64,000 bases of DNA, taken from Nocardiopsis sinuspersici. Its GTDB lineage: Bacteria > Actinomycetota > Actinomycetes > Streptosporangiales > Streptosporangiaceae. Below, one piece after another: positions 23,316-33,900 of the stretch (position 1 is the first letter of the stretch; each line of letters starts with the position of its first letter). A model generated the notes under the pieces. That model had not been told where the DNA came from. It was given only the letters and a program-made list of their open reading frames with translations, and made no database searches. A program made the position numbers and the translations under genes. The stretch spans positions 186,001 to 250,000 of the forward strand of contig VWVT01000009.1 in assembly GCA_008638415.1 (NCBI GenBank), read 5' to 3'.

Positions 23316-25487
23316 ATGCGACACCTCGTCCCCGGCGACCCGCGCCGGGTCGGTCCGTACCGGACCGTCGCCCTGCTGGGCGTCGGCGGCATGGGCCGCG
23401 TCTACCTGGGGCTGGACCCGCGGGGCGGGGCCGCCGCCGTCAAGGTGGTGCGCGCCGAGTACGCCTACGACCCGGACTTTCGAGAGCGCTTCGCGCGCGA
23501 ACTCGCCCTCGTCCGCCAGGTGCACGGCGCCCACACGCCGCGGGTGCTGGCCGCCGACCCCGCCGGGCGGACGCCCTGGATGGCCACCGAGTACGTGATG
23601 GGCCCCTCCCTGCACGACCTCGTGCAGCTCACCGGCCCGTTGCCCGAGCGGGCGGTGCGGTTCGCCGCACGCGGCGTCGCCCAGGCCCTGGAGCGCGTGC
23701 ACGCGGGCGGGATGGTCCACCGCGACCTCAAGCCCGGAAACGTGATGGTCTCCGCGGCCGGTCCGCAGGTGATCGACTTCGGTATCGCCCGCCTCGTGGG
23801 GGAGGAGGGCGGCCGGATCATCGGCACGCCCGGCTACATGGCGCCGGAGGACGTCCGGAGGGAGCCGGGCGGCCCGCCCTCGGACGTGTTCGCGCTCGGC
23901 GGGCTGGTCGTGTACGCGCTGACCGGTACCGGCCCGTTCGGCGAGGGCCACCCCTCGGCGGTGATGTACCGCATCGCCAACCGGGACCCGGTGCTCACGG
24001 GGGTGCCCGAGTCGCTGCGCGAACTCGTCGCCGCGTGCCTGGACAAGGCCCCCGGCCGGCGCCCCGACGCCGCACAGGTACTGGAGTCCCTGGGCGGGCC
24101 CGTCGCACCCGCGGACGACGCCGGATCCTGGCTGCCTCCGCCGGCCGTCGGGGTCATGGAGGAGGTCGGCCGGGAGTACCGGGACGCCGTCGGGTCCGCG
24201 GGAGCGGAGGAGACGGTGGGCTCCGCCGGGACGGAGGTGGCGGAGGGCCCCGCCGGAGCGGACGGGGCGGGAGGCCTTGTCGGAGGGGACGGGGCGGGAG
24301 TCCCCGCCGGTCCCGGGACGGCCGTGGGAGCCGGTCCCCCTCCGGAGGACGGCCTCCGGCGCCGGAGGCGGCGCCTCCTGGCGGCCGGAGCGGCGGCGGC
24401 CGCGCTGCTGCTCACCGCCGGTGTGGGCACATGGGCGACGGCCGGTTCCGGCGGCGGGGAGGAGGCGCCCTCCCCGGAGGAGCCCGGCCGGCGGGAGAGC
24501 TGCGACATCACCGAGCACATCGCCCCCGAGTTCGCCCGGGCCGCCCAGGACCCGCCGAGCCTGCCGTCGACCTCGATGGTCAGTACCGCGTTCTCCGCCG
24601 ACGGAGGGGTCCTCGCGGCGGGCGGCACCGAGGGGCTGGTGCTGTGGGACTGGCGGGAGGGCGTCGAGATCGCCCGGATCGAGGCGGAGATCGCGCCCCT
24701 GGACGGCACACCCGTCCTCAGCCCCGACGGGTGCCGGATCGGCTACGCCGCCGAGGACGGCGCGCACGTGTACACCATCGAGACGGGCGGGTACAGGGTG
24801 TACCAGGAGGGCACGAACGTCGGCGCGATGGCCTTCTCCGGGGACGGTGAGGAGCTGCTGCTGTCCGACGACGGCGCGTTCGGCTCCGCCCTGCTCCGGG
24901 TCGACCTGGAGACCGACGAGGTCACCGGGGTCTACGACGGGGTCGAGGGCCCCCACAGCGTCACGGTCTCCCCGGACGGCGCGTACGTGGCCGCGGTCAA
25001 CCACGCGGGCGCCGTGGGGGTGTGGGACGCCCGGAGCGGGGAGCGGCTCCTGACGGCCGAGGGCGCCGATCCGGGGTTCGGCAACAACCTGGAGCTGCCG
25101 GGCGACGACGGCGACCTCCTGTACATGGCCGGGGGCGGCGTCGTCCACGAGAACTTCCTCGACGGCGGGGAGCCGCGGGTTCTCGCACCCGCCGTCGCGC
25201 CGGAGAACGGGCTGAGCGAGATCGCCCTGAACCCGGCGGCCGACCGGCTGTACGCCAGCTACACCTCCGGGGACCTGATCGTCTCGCGGGAGAGCCGTGA
25301 ACTCTACGGGACGAAGGTGTGGGAGTTCTCCAGCGGGAGGGAGCTGACCGCGCGGGAGGACGAGGAGTACGTCGGCTGGATCACCGTGCACCCCGAGGGC
25401 GAGGTGGTCACGGGCCTGCCCCCGGAGCAGGCGCCCCTGCGGATCCTGGACCCCGCGGACCTGAGCCTGGTCGACACCGTCGGCTGA
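23316..25487 (+). CDS. PknB-type Ser/Thr kinase with extracellular WD40-like sensor
   Basis: 723 aa, ATG with GGAAGGA upstream. Kinase residues are complete and at the same positions as in its upstream neighbour: LGVGGMGRVY (21-30), Lys43 in AVKVV, HRDLKPGN (135-142), DFG (154-156) and GTPGYMAPED. A Gly/Ala/Glu-rich linker precedes the membrane helix (about 355-378, LLAAGAAAAALLLTAGVGTW). The outer domain carries propeller-like repeats: TAFSADGGVLAAGG, LVLWDWREGVEIARI, VTVSPDGAYVAAV. It has one outer Cys in SCDITEH. It is a tandem duplicate of the preceding kinase and the active partner nearest the pseudokinase that follows. Confidence 0.93.
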   Translation: MRHLVPGDPRRVGPYRTVALLGVGGMGRVYLGLDPRGGAAAVKVVRAEYAYDPDFRERFARELALVRQVHGAHTPRVLAADPAGRTPWMATEYVMGPSLHDLVQLTGPLPERAVRFAARGVAQALERVHAGGMVHRDLKPGNVMVSAAGPQVIDFGIARLVGEEGGRIIGTPGYMAPEDVRREPGGPPSDVFALGGLVVYALTGTGPFGEGHPSAVMYRIANRDPVLTGVPESLRELVAACLDKAPGRRPDAAQVLESLGGPVAPADDAGSWLPPPAVGVMEEVGREYRDAVGSAGAEETVGSAGTEVAEGPAGADGAGGLVGGDGAGVPAGPGTAVGAGPPPEDGLRRRRRRLLAAGAAAAALLLTAGVGTWATAGSGGGEEAPSPEEPGRRESCDITEHIAPEFARAAQDPPSLPSTSMVSTAFSADGGVLAAGGTEGLVLWDWREGVEIARIEAEIAPLDGTPVLSPDGCRIGYAAEDGAHVYTIETGGYRVYQEGTNVGAMAFSGDGEELLLSDDGAFGSALLRVDLETDEVTGVYDGVEGPHSVTVSPDGAYVAAVNHAGAVGVWDARSGERLLTAEGADPGFGNNLELPGDDGDLLYMAGGGVVHENFLDGGEPRVLAPAVAPENGLSEIALNPAADRLYASYTSGDLIVSRESRELYGTKVWEFSSGRELTAREDEEYVGWITVHPEGEVVTGLPPEQAPLRILDPADLSLVDTVG

Positions 25488-25618
25488 CTCCCGTGCCGCC
25501 CCGCCGACGCGACCGTCCTGTCGACCGCGGCCGTCCGCCGGTTCGGACCGGTCCGGTGGTCCCGGCCGACCCGGCGGTCCCGACCGGTCCGCCCACCGCC
25601 ATGACACTGTGAGGCCCC

Positions 25619-27766
25619 ATGCTCCCCCTCCACCCCCACGACCCGCCCGCCGTCGGCCCCTACCGCCTCCACGCCCGCCTGGGCGAGGACGCGTACGTAC
25701 GCGCCTACCTGGCGGCGGCGGCCGGCGGGGACCCCGTCGCCGTGCGTGTCGTGCGCGCTGAGCACACCGCCGACGCCCGCTTCCGCGAGGCGTTCGCCCG
25801 GATGGTCGCGGACGCGTCCGGGTGGGAGAGCCCGTACGTGTGCCGGTTGCGCGCCGCCGACACCGGCGGCGCGGTCCCGTGGGCCGCGGTGGACCGGCCG
25901 CCCGGCCCCGCCCTGGCCGACCTGGTGCGCGAACACGGTCCGCTGCCCGCGGAAGCGCTGTACGGCCTGGCGCTCGCCCTGGCACGGGGACTCGCCGACC
26001 TGCACGCGGCGGGCCGCGCCCACGGATCGCTGTGGCCGGAGGGCGTCGTGCTCTCCCGGGGGTCGGCGCTGCTCGCCGATCCCGGCCTGGAGTGGGCTCT
26101 GGCCGACCCCGGGCGGCGCGCGCCGCACCCGTCCTTCGTCGCGCCCGAGGGCGGGACCGCCCCGGCCACGGACGTTTTCACATGGGCGGCCACGGTGTCG
26201 TTCGCGGCGAGCGGGGTGGAGGGCGCGCCCGGGCTCCCCCGGATCCCGCTCCAACTGCGAGGGCTGGTGGACGCCTGTCTGCGCCGGGGCCCGGCACTGC
26301 GGCCCAGCTCCTCCGACCTGGTGCGCATGCTCGGCGGCGACGGGGCCCTCGACCCGGGGCCGTGGCCGCCGGAGGTGCTCGCCTCCATCCGTGAGGCGGC
26401 CGGGCGCCAGCGCGAGGCCCTGGGCGCCGGGGAGACCGGTGGAGCGGGCAGGGACGGTGGAACGGACAGCACGGAGGAGACTGAAGGAACTCACGGGACC
26501 GAGGGGACCGACGGGACCGTTGGTGACGGCGGTGGTGCGGGCCATGGAACCGGGGAGGAGAGCCGGGTCGCACGTGTCCTGGCGCTGTCCGCCGCCGGCC
26601 TCGCCCTGGCCGTGGTCGCCGGGGTCGCCGTGTGGGAGTACCGCGAGCCGGCCTCCGGGGAGGGTGAGGGCTCCGCGGCGGAGGAGGGCTCCGGGGAGGG
26701 GGCCGGCGTGGTCACCGACGCCGCGTGCCGGGACGGTGTCGGGTACCCGGCTCCCGGGGCCGGGGCGGACGGGGAGCAGGTGACCGCGTGGGACACGGCG
26801 TTCAGCCCCGACGGGGACCTGCTGGCCGTCACCGCGTCCGACACCGGGCTCATGGTGTGGGACTGGCGTGAGCGCGAGGAGGTCGCCCGGCCCTCGGACT
26901 CGGTGCTCCCCGGAACGGGCCCGGTGTTCGCGCCCGTGGGGTGCGTGGTCGCCGCGATCGTGCCCACCGAGTACGGGGACCAGGAGTACCCGGTGTCGGT
27001 GGCGACCACCTTCGACCTGCCGTCGGGGACCGCCGCCCCGCACCTGGGCCCGCAGCGGGGCCCGGTGGACGGCGCCTGGCCCGCCCGGCCGCGCGACGCC
27101 GGGAGCGTGTCCTTCAGCCCCGACGGGTCGCTGCTGGGCGTGGCCCTGGAGCCGGGCGGGGACGTGGACGCGGGGAACGTGGGCCTGGTGGACACGCGGA
27201 CCGGCGAGCGGACCGGCGCCGTCGCCCCCGCGCTCGCCTTCGAGGCGGAGTTCGCGGGTTCCGGGCGCGTGGCCACCAACGACGGCGGCACGGTCACCGT
27301 CTGGGACACGGAGACCGGCGAGGAGCTGCACACCGTGCGCGGGGTATCCCACCACAGCTTCACGGTCGTGCCCGGCAGCGACGAGGTGCTCCACCTCGAC
27401 GGCGACCGGATCGTGTGGTGGGACTACGCCGAGCGCGCCGAGGTGGCGTCCTTCCGGCTCCCGGGGTTCGCCGACGTGGAGGACCCGTACTACCTGGGGG
27501 CCGAGCTCTCGCCCGACGGGTCCAGGGTCTACGCGAGCTGGTTCCACGTCGAGGGGGGCTTCGCCGACGGCGAGACCCGCCACAGCAGCCACGTGTGGGA
27601 CGTGGAGACCGGCGAGGACCTCTTCGCCGGGAACGGGGACGCCGTCCCCTTCAGGAGCGTGTCCGTCCATCCCGGGGGCGAGGTGCTGGCGGCGGTCACC
27701 CCGGAGGACCGTGTCGCCCTGGTGGACGCGCAGACCCTGGAGCCCCTCGGACCACCGCTGTTCTAG
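25619..27766 (+). CDS. Membrane pseudokinase with extracellular WD40-like domain
   Basis: 715 aa, ATG with GAGG upstream. It aligns without gaps to the two preceding kinases over the first 160 residues, yet every catalytic element is changed: the Gly loop reads GEDAYV, Lys43 is Arg (AVRVV), HRDLKPGN is HGSLWPEG (Asp137 to Ser, Asn142 to Gly) and DFG is DPG. The membrane helix (about 320-342, VLALSAAGLALAVVAGVAVW) and outer propeller repeats (TAFSPDGDLLAVTAS, LMVWDWREREEVAR, VSFSPDGSLLGVA) are kept. It cannot be an ordinary kinase and may act as an allosteric partner or receptor for its paralogues. The 131-base gap before it could hold a promoter of its own. Confidence 0.9.
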   Translation: MLPLHPHDPPAVGPYRLHARLGEDAYVRAYLAAAAGGDPVAVRVVRAEHTADARFREAFARMVADASGWESPYVCRLRAADTGGAVPWAAVDRPPGPALADLVREHGPLPAEALYGLALALARGLADLHAAGRAHGSLWPEGVVLSRGSALLADPGLEWALADPGRRAPHPSFVAPEGGTAPATDVFTWAATVSFAASGVEGAPGLPRIPLQLRGLVDACLRRGPALRPSSSDLVRMLGGDGALDPGPWPPEVLASIREAAGRQREALGAGETGGAGRDGGTDSTEETEGTHGTEGTDGTVGDGGGAGHGTGEESRVARVLALSAAGLALAVVAGVAVWEYREPASGEGEGSAAEEGSGEGAGVVTDAACRDGVGYPAPGAGADGEQVTAWDTAFSPDGDLLAVTASDTGLMVWDWREREEVARPSDSVLPGTGPVFAPVGCVVAAIVPTEYGDQEYPVSVATTFDLPSGTAAPHLGPQRGPVDGAWPARPRDAGSVSFSPDGSLLGVALEPGGDVDAGNVGLVDTRTGERTGAVAPALAFEAEFAGSGRVATNDGGTVTVWDTETGEELHTVRGVSHHSFTVVPGSDEVLHLDGDRIVWWDYAERAEVASFRLPGFADVEDPYYLGAELSPDGSRVYASWFHVEGGFADGETRHSSHVWDVETGEDLFAGNGDAVPFRSVSVHPGGEVLAAVTPEDRVALVDAQTLEPLGPPLF

Positions 27767-27782
27767 GCGTCCCCGCCCGGGC

Positions 27783-27808
27783 CGCCTCGGAGCTAGCCGA
27801 CCGAGGCG
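27783..27808. terminator. Short bidirectional hairpin between convergent genes
   Basis: CGCCTCGG and CCGAGGCG make an 8-base stem around a 10-base loop, spanning the end of the lipoprotein gene. Modest stability; it could serve both converging genes. Confidence 0.4.
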
Positions 27809-28419
27809 AGCAGTTCCTCGGCCGCCAGGAGGGCGCCGTCGAGCATCTCGTCCTCGTCGCCTCCCCCCATCCGCGAGTAGTCGACGTACACGAGGACCTG
27901 GCCCTCCACCACGGTGACCTCCGCCCCGTCTCCACCGGTCCCGGTGACCGCGAAGTCGCCGAGGTCGACCCCGGGGTCGGCCTCCTCCTCGGTGACGACG
28001 GGAAGGGTGCTCCCGACGTAGGGCCCCTCGTGGACCTCCATGTCGAACTGGAGCATGGCCCCGCCCGCCGATACCAGCAGGCAGGACATCCTCAGCCGGT
28101 CGAACTCCTCCAGGTCCTGCGGATCGGGCGTCCCCGTGGTGGCCTGGGGGTCACTGCGCAGGTCCTCCGCGCCGAGGAGCCCGTCCAGCGTCCGCCCGGA
28201 GAGCACGGTGCACAGGTTGTCGGGGGCCATCTCCACCGGGTCGCGCAGTTCGGCGGTCTCCCGCGGGGCCTGCGCGGGCGCTTCCTCCGTGTCGGCCGCC
28301 GCGGCGTCCGGGGCCTCCGCGGCCTGCTCGGGCTCCCCTCCGCCGCAGGCGGTCAGCAGGAGGAGCAGGCCCGCGGCCAGGGCGGCCGCGCTCTTGGGCG
28401 TGCGGGGTGCAGGGGACAC
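27793..28419 (-). CDS. Secreted lipoprotein, 208 aa
   Basis: The GTG at 28419 is chosen (GGAAGGAAA upstream at good spacing); a longer frame adds 16 residues. The signal peptide SAAALAAGLLLLLTAC ends in a lipobox (LTAC), so the mature protein is lipid-anchored on the outer face. An Ala/Glu/Pro linker follows, then a folded part with Cys in DNLCTVLSG and MSCLLVSAG, which could form a disulfide, and a DUF3558-like look (small actinobacterial lipoprotein with NLCxxL and CxL motifs). It is convergent with the pseudokinase gene, and a short hairpin overlaps its 3' end. Confidence 0.82.
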   Translation of the reverse strand: MSPAPRTPKSAAALAAGLLLLLTACGGGEPEQAAEAPDAAAADTEEAPAQAPRETAELRDPVEMAPDNLCTVLSGRTLDGLLGAEDLRSDPQATTGTPDPQDLEEFDRLRMSCLLVSAGGAMLQFDMEVHEGPYVGSTLPVVTEEEADPGVDLGDFAVTGTGGDGAEVTVVEGQVLVYVDYSRMGGGDEDEMLDGALLAAEELLASVG

Positions 28420-28611
28420 GGGGGTTTCCTTCCTCGGGGGTGAGGGGAACACCGTATCGCCCGGCACTCACAGGCCGTCACCCAGCGTTCCGTGACCGCC
28501 GCACCTGGCGGGACACAGGTCCCCGAACGCACCGGGAGCCCCGCATGCCCCCGTGGCACGGCGTCCGCGCTATAGCGTGGAGTTCCGTGTCCGTCCCCGG
28601 AGGGATCCACC

Positions 28612-29082
28612 ATGCCAGGCACCACCGTCGCCCGCCGCACGCGCGGGGCCCTCGCCCGCCGCGGAAGCCCCGCCCTGTCCGCCCTGGCCCGGCTGATCGA
28701 CAACACCGGCGCGTCGGCGCGCTCCACGTCGGTGTTCGGCGACCCCGTGGTCTCGGAGGGCGTCACGGTCGTCCCGGTGGCCCGGGTCACCGCGCTGACC
28801 GCGATGGGCGGGGGTTCCAGCCGTCTCCTCACCGCGGTCGGGGACGGCGCCGGGGGCACGGGCTTCGTCCGGATCCGGCCCGCGGGCTTCCTGGTGCTCG
28901 ACGGCGACGGAACCCGGTTCCAGGCCATCCGGCAGCCGGCCACGATGCTCGCCATCCCGCTGGCCGTGGTCGCGGCCGCCGCGGCCACCCGCATCGTGGG
29001 TGTCTCGGTGCGCGAGGCGCGCCGCCGCCGTCGCGACCGGGCCGCGCGGGAGGGGGCCCGCGGGGAGGAGCGCTCCGGCTGA
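28612..29082 (+). CDS. GerW-family sporulation protein (YtfJ-like)
   Basis: 156 aa, ATG with GGAGGG upstream. The family core is clear: STSVFGDPVVSEGVTVVPVARV, a Gly-rich turn (TAMGGGSS), FVRIRPAGFLVLDGDGTRF and QAIRQP. A hydrophobic segment (ATMLAIPLAVVAAAAATRIV) and a basic tail follow, which suggests membrane attachment. In Bacillus, GerW (YtfJ) is needed for germination. Actinomycete homologues occur in sporulating genera, so the gene supports a spore-forming host. It is monocistronic. Confidence 0.82.
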   Translation: MPGTTVARRTRGALARRGSPALSALARLIDNTGASARSTSVFGDPVVSEGVTVVPVARVTALTAMGGGSSRLLTAVGDGAGGTGFVRIRPAGFLVLDGDGTRFQAIRQPATMLAIPLAVVAAAAATRIVGVSVREARRRRRDRAAREGARGEERSG

Positions 29083-29461
29083 GGCGCCGGGCGCCCACCG
29101 GTTCCCGTGTCCGCGCACCCCAGGCTTCCGCGCCACGGCGCTGGGTTCTGTTCGGTGGACTCGGTCCTGTGCCACCGCACAGCGAGGGCGCCGACGGGGT
29201 TCTGGAGGCCGCGCAGGTGTGCCCGTGAGGCACGAGCGGGCGCACCGCAGGGGCCGAAGGTTCCCGTGCCTGCGGCGCCCGAGCACGAGGCGAAGCGCAG
29301 CCTCAAAGACGACACAGCGAGGGCCCCGACGGGGCCGCCGGAGGTCCCGCATATGCGCACGCGAGGTACGAGCGGGCGCACCGCACAGGGGCCGAAGGTT
29401 CCCGTACCCGCGGCGTCCGGGCACGAGGCGAGGCGCGGCGCAGCCTCAGGAGAGCACGGCG
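29083..29461. other. Intergenic region filled largely by a tandem repeat
   Basis: About 380 bases between gerW and the convergent eccD gene. Most is taken up by the 135-bp direct repeat at 29178-29450. No ORF with a ribosome site was recognised. Confidence 0.6.
29178..29450. repeat. Two tandem direct copies of a ~135-bp sequence
   Basis: A unit beginning CACAGCGAGGG and containing GAGCGGGCGCACCGCA, GGGGCCGAAGGTTCCCGT and GCACGAGGCGA occurs at 29178 and again at 29313, offset exactly 135 bases, with scattered substitutions and a 2-base insertion. It is noncoding as far as can be seen and lies between gerW and the 3' end of eccD. Confidence 0.85.
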
Positions 29462-30796
29462 CTAGGAGGACATCTGCTGCACGAAGGCGAACAGGCCCAT
29501 CCCCCACGCGAACACCGCGCACATCGCGATGATCACCAGGACCTCGGTCCAGTTCAGGAGGCGGCGCAGCGAGGCCCGGGGCACGTCGGTCAGCCGCACC
29601 CGGCTCAGCACCCCCAGCACCACCCCCGCCACGAGCGCGGCCAGCGGCAGCCACGGGGCCAGGAACGCGTACTCGCCGACGACCGCCACGCCCGTGGCGC
29701 CCAGCCCGAGCACACCGGCCAGGCGTAGCGGCAGCACGTGCCGGATCCGGTCGAACAGCCGCGAGCGCAGCACCAGCAGCACCGCCAGCAGCCCGCACAG
29801 CAGCAGGTCGGGCAGGCCCGCGGCCAGGTAGGCCAGCAGCACGGTGACCGCGCCGCCGCTGACCGCCGCGCCCAGCACGACGCCCAGCAGCAGGCGGTCG
29901 CTGGTGGTGAAGGTGTCCTCGAACCGCTCCGTGGCGACCTGGCCCGTGCGGCCCACCTCGTAGTCGAGCCCGGACAGGCCGCCCATCACCATCGCCACGC
30001 GCGGCAGCGCCCCGACGCACAGGGTGAGGGCCAGCCCCATGGCCCGGACACCCTGCACGGGCTCGGTGAAGGCGCCGACGGCCACCAGCACCCCCGCGGT
30101 CAGGGTGACGACGCCGAGCGCGGCGATGTGGGCCAGCCCCGTCTCGTGCAGGGCCCAGCCGATCACGGCCACGAGCAGCGCCCCGGCCAGCCCGAACGCG
30201 GCCTGGACGAGGGGCCCGGTGTTGGTCACCAGTCCCGCCGCGAGCACCACGGTCAGTGCCCCCCATCCGCAGGAGGCCGCGAACAGCACGTGGGCGACGA
30301 CGGGCAGCGGCCGCCGGGCGGCGAGCAGCATGACGGCGATGGTGAAGAGCGTCCCCACGCTCGCCACGGCCAGGTGGCCGGTGGAGGGGCTGAGCCACAT
30401 CATCAGGAGGAGAAGGGCGAGGGGGCCGGTTCCGGCCACGAGGAGTCCGAAGGACAGCGTCGTCGTCGGGTTCCAGATGCGCGCCGTCTCGTCGACGCGG
30501 TCCTCGACCGCGCCGCGGACGTCGTCCACGTGCGCGGGCCTGCTCGGCGCGGTGCGGCGGTCCAGCACCAGCACGTCGCCGTCGTGGACGTCCGCGCTCT
30601 CCAGCGGCTCCTCCGGGTGCACCGGCACGCCGTCCACGGTGCTCAGCACCCACCCCGCGGGCTCGGTGCCCTCCTCCTCGGAGGCGCAGACCTCGATGAT
30701 GCGCGGCATCAGCGTGGCCACGGGGACCGTTCCGGGAAGTGCCAGATCAGCCCAGCGCTCCGGCCCGGTGACCGTGACCCGGCAGTATCCACTCAC
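29462..30796 (-). CDS. eccD: Type VII secretion membrane protein EccD
   Basis: 444 aa, GTG start with AGGAA upstream. Residues 1-85 form the ubiquitin-like YukD domain (CRVTVTGPERWADLALPG, VHPEEPLESADVHDGDVLVL). A charged linker leads to about eleven membrane helices from TLSFGLLVAGTGPLALLLLM to IIAMCAVFAWGMGLFAFV. EccD dimers build most of the membrane vestibule of the type VII channel. It is divergent from eccC, with 166 bases between them holding both promoters. Length is a little short of the mycobacterial proteins but typical for other actinomycetes. Confidence 0.93.
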   Translation of the reverse strand: MSGYCRVTVTGPERWADLALPGTVPVATLMPRIIEVCASEEEGTEPAGWVLSTVDGVPVHPEEPLESADVHDGDVLVLDRRTAPSRPAHVDDVRGAVEDRVDETARIWNPTTTLSFGLLVAGTGPLALLLLMMWLSPSTGHLAVASVGTLFTIAVMLLAARRPLPVVAHVLFAASCGWGALTVVLAAGLVTNTGPLVQAAFGLAGALLVAVIGWALHETGLAHIAALGVVTLTAGVLVAVGAFTEPVQGVRAMGLALTLCVGALPRVAMVMGGLSGLDYEVGRTGQVATERFEDTFTTSDRLLLGVVLGAAVSGGAVTVLLAYLAAGLPDLLLCGLLAVLLVLRSRLFDRIRHVLPLRLAGVLGLGATGVAVVGEYAFLAPWLPLAALVAGVVLGVLSRVRLTDVPRASLRRLLNWTEVLVIIAMCAVFAWGMGLFAFVQQMSS

Positions 30797-30962
30797 ACCA
30801 ATGGTTCCTTCGTCGTCACGGGCGCTCGTCGCCCTCGGGGAGGGACCGTCGCCCTCGGGGGGAGGGACGGATACGAATTAGGAGATTCGCGAGGATCGCG
30901 GGATCATTCCTAGCGTAGTCACCCAGAGACCAGCCCCCGTAGGCGGACCGAAAGAGATCCCT

Positions 30963-33900
30963 GTGGCGACGAGACCTGTCCCCCGCCCGGCTCGAAGCGT
31001 CCCGGCTGCCCCCGGGAACACACCGCTCGTCATCGCGACCCCACCGCAGATGCCGGAGAACCCGCCCGCGTCGAGCTCCGGCGCGATGATCATCATGCCG
31101 ATCATCACCGGTTCGGGCTCCCTCCTGATGTCCATCACCATGGGGCACCGTCCGCTGATGGCCGTCGCGGGCGTGATGATCATGATGGCCAGCGTGGTCG
31201 TCGGCATCATCATGTTCGTCTCCCAGCACAACGGCCCGCGCAAGCGCATCCGCGAGCAGCGCGAGCGCTACGTCGACTACCTCGACCAGTTGCGCGGGAT
31301 CGTCCGGGACGTGGCCTCCACCCAGCGCGCCGACAACGCGTTCCGCCATCCCGCTCCGGAGCTGCTCACCGACCCGGCCCGGTCACGGGCGCGCCGCTGG
31401 GAGCGGCGGGCCTCCGACCCGGACTTCCTGGACCTGCGCGCGGGCACCGGGACGCGCCCCCTGGCACGGCGGCTCAAGCTCAAGGTCGACACCTCGTCGC
31501 CGCTGATCGTCTACGACCCCGTCTGCCAGGGCTCGGCCGACCAGCTCATCGAGCTGTACGCGAACGTGCCGGAGATGCCGCTGGTCGTCCCGCTGCGCGA
31601 GCACGGCGTGGTCTCGATCGTGGGCGACCGCGAGGCCGGGCGGGGGCTGGCCCGCGCGCTCATCGCGCAGATGGCCACCTTCCACTCCCCGCACGACCTG
31701 CGGATCGGCGTGGTGCGGGACAACAGGCTGCGCCCCAGGTGGGAGTGGCTGAAGTGGCTGCCGCACAACACCTTCGACGAGGCCGAGGACGGTCCGCTGC
31801 CCGCCCGGTTCGTGTCGGTGAACACCGTCCAGGCCGCCGAGCTGCTCTCCGACGAGATCGAGCGGCGCACCGTCGACCTGCAGCGGCGCCGGGGCGCGCC
31901 GCCCGGTCCGGGCACCCAGCGCCTGGTCGTCGTCCTGGACGGCGAGTACCAGTCCACCCTGTCCGGTCTGCACGCCGAACCCCCCGTGAACTCCCTGGCC
32001 GACCTGGGCGTCCACGTGATCGCCCTGGTCTCGGACAAGCGCGAGGAGCCGGAGGCGGTGGACCTGCGGCTGAACATCGGGGCCGACGGCACGCTCACCG
32101 AGGACACGGGGAGCCCGGGCGCGGACGAGGACTCCCCGTACCCGCCGATCGAGGGCCGGGCGGACCGGTCCAGCGTCGCCCACCTGACCTCCCTGGCCCG
32201 TGTGCTGGCCCCGTACGGCATCGCGGTCACCGACAGCGACGACGCCATGCACGGGACCGTCGGGCTGCCGGAGATCCTTGGGGTGCCCGACGTCGCCCAG
32301 TTGGACACCCGGCGGACCTGGCGCAAGCGCAGCACCGGCGACTACCTGCGGGTGCCCATCGGCATCGGCCCGAACGGGAACACGGTGCTGCTGGACCTGA
32401 AGGAGTCGGCGTTCGGCGGTATGGGACCGCACGGCCTGGTGGTGGGCGCGACCGGTTCCGGCAAGTCGGAGATGCTGCGCACCATGGTGGCCTCGCTGGT
32501 CATCAACCACTCGCCCGAGAACCTGGCGCTGCTGCTGGTGGACTTCAAGGGCGGCGCGACCTTCGCCGACACCGACCGGCTGCCGCACAGCGCCGGCCTG
32601 ATCACCAACCTGGCCGACGACGACGGCCTGGTGACGCGGTTCCGCGAGGCGACCTTCGGCGAGCTGGTGCGCCGCCAGCAGCTCCTGAAGAACGCGGGCA
32701 ACCTGCCCAACCTGCACGCCTACGAGGCGGCCAGGGAGGACGACCCGGAGCTGGAGCCGCTGCCGCACCTGCTCATCATCATCGACGAGTTCTCCGAGCT
32801 GCTGACCGCGCACCCGGACTTCGCGGAGCTGTTCGTGGCGATCGGGCGCATCGGCCGCTCCATCGGCGTGCACCTGCTCCTGGCCACCCAGCGGCTGGAG
32901 TCGGGCAAGATCAAGGGCCTGGAGTCGCACCTGTCCTACCGGGTGGGGCTGCGCACCTTCTCCGAGGCCGAGAGCCGGGAGGCGATCGGCGTGGGCGACG
33001 CCTACCACCTGCCGCCCGAACCGGGTTCGGGGTACCTGAAGGTGGACACCTCCGTCTTCGAGCGGTTCAAGGCCGCCATGGTCTCCCAGCCCTACGAGCC
33101 GCCCCGGCAGGAGGAGGAGAAGGACGAGGCCGACCCGGTCCTGCCCCTGCTGTCCTACAACGGCCTGTCGAAGGTGACGGGCGCGAACTCGCTGGTGGAC
33201 TCGCTCGTGGACTCCATCAGGGCCAAGGAGGAGGAGAACAGACCCCAGCGGAAGAAGCGCACCACCCTCCAGGTCACCGTGGACCGGCTCGCCGAGTCGG
33301 GCGCGGACCCCGTGCGGCCGGTCTGGCTGCCGCCGCTGCCGGAGATGCTCCCCTTCGACTCCGTCTTGGCCGACCTCGGCGAGGCCGACGACCTGCGCGG
33401 GCAGGGCACCGAGCCCGACCCGGCCGAGTGCAAGGCGGTCATCGGTCTGACCGACATCCCCCGCGAGCAGCGTGTGATCCCGGCGGAGCTGGACTTCACC
33501 GGAGGCGAGGGCAACATCGTCGTCCTGGGCGGCCCGCAGTCCGGCAAGTCGACGCTGCTGCGCACGGCCATCGCGAGCCTGGCGTGGCGGTACCCGCCCG
33601 GCCGCGTCGCGGTGTACGCGATCGACTTCGGCGGCGGCGCGCTCCAGGCGATGGACGAGCTCCCGCACGTCGCGGGCGTGGCCGGCCGCGCCGACCCCGA
33701 ACGGGTGCAGCGGATCCTCACCGACGTGTCGGGGCACCTGGACCGCCGGCAGAGGGCGTTCAGGAAGCACAAGCTGGACTCCCCCGCGGCGCTGCGCCAG
33801 GCGCGGGCCGAGGGGAAGCTGCCCGACAGCGTGGTGGGCGACCTGTTCCTGATGATCGACGGGTGGTCCGCGGTCCGCGACGCCTTCGACACGGCGGACG

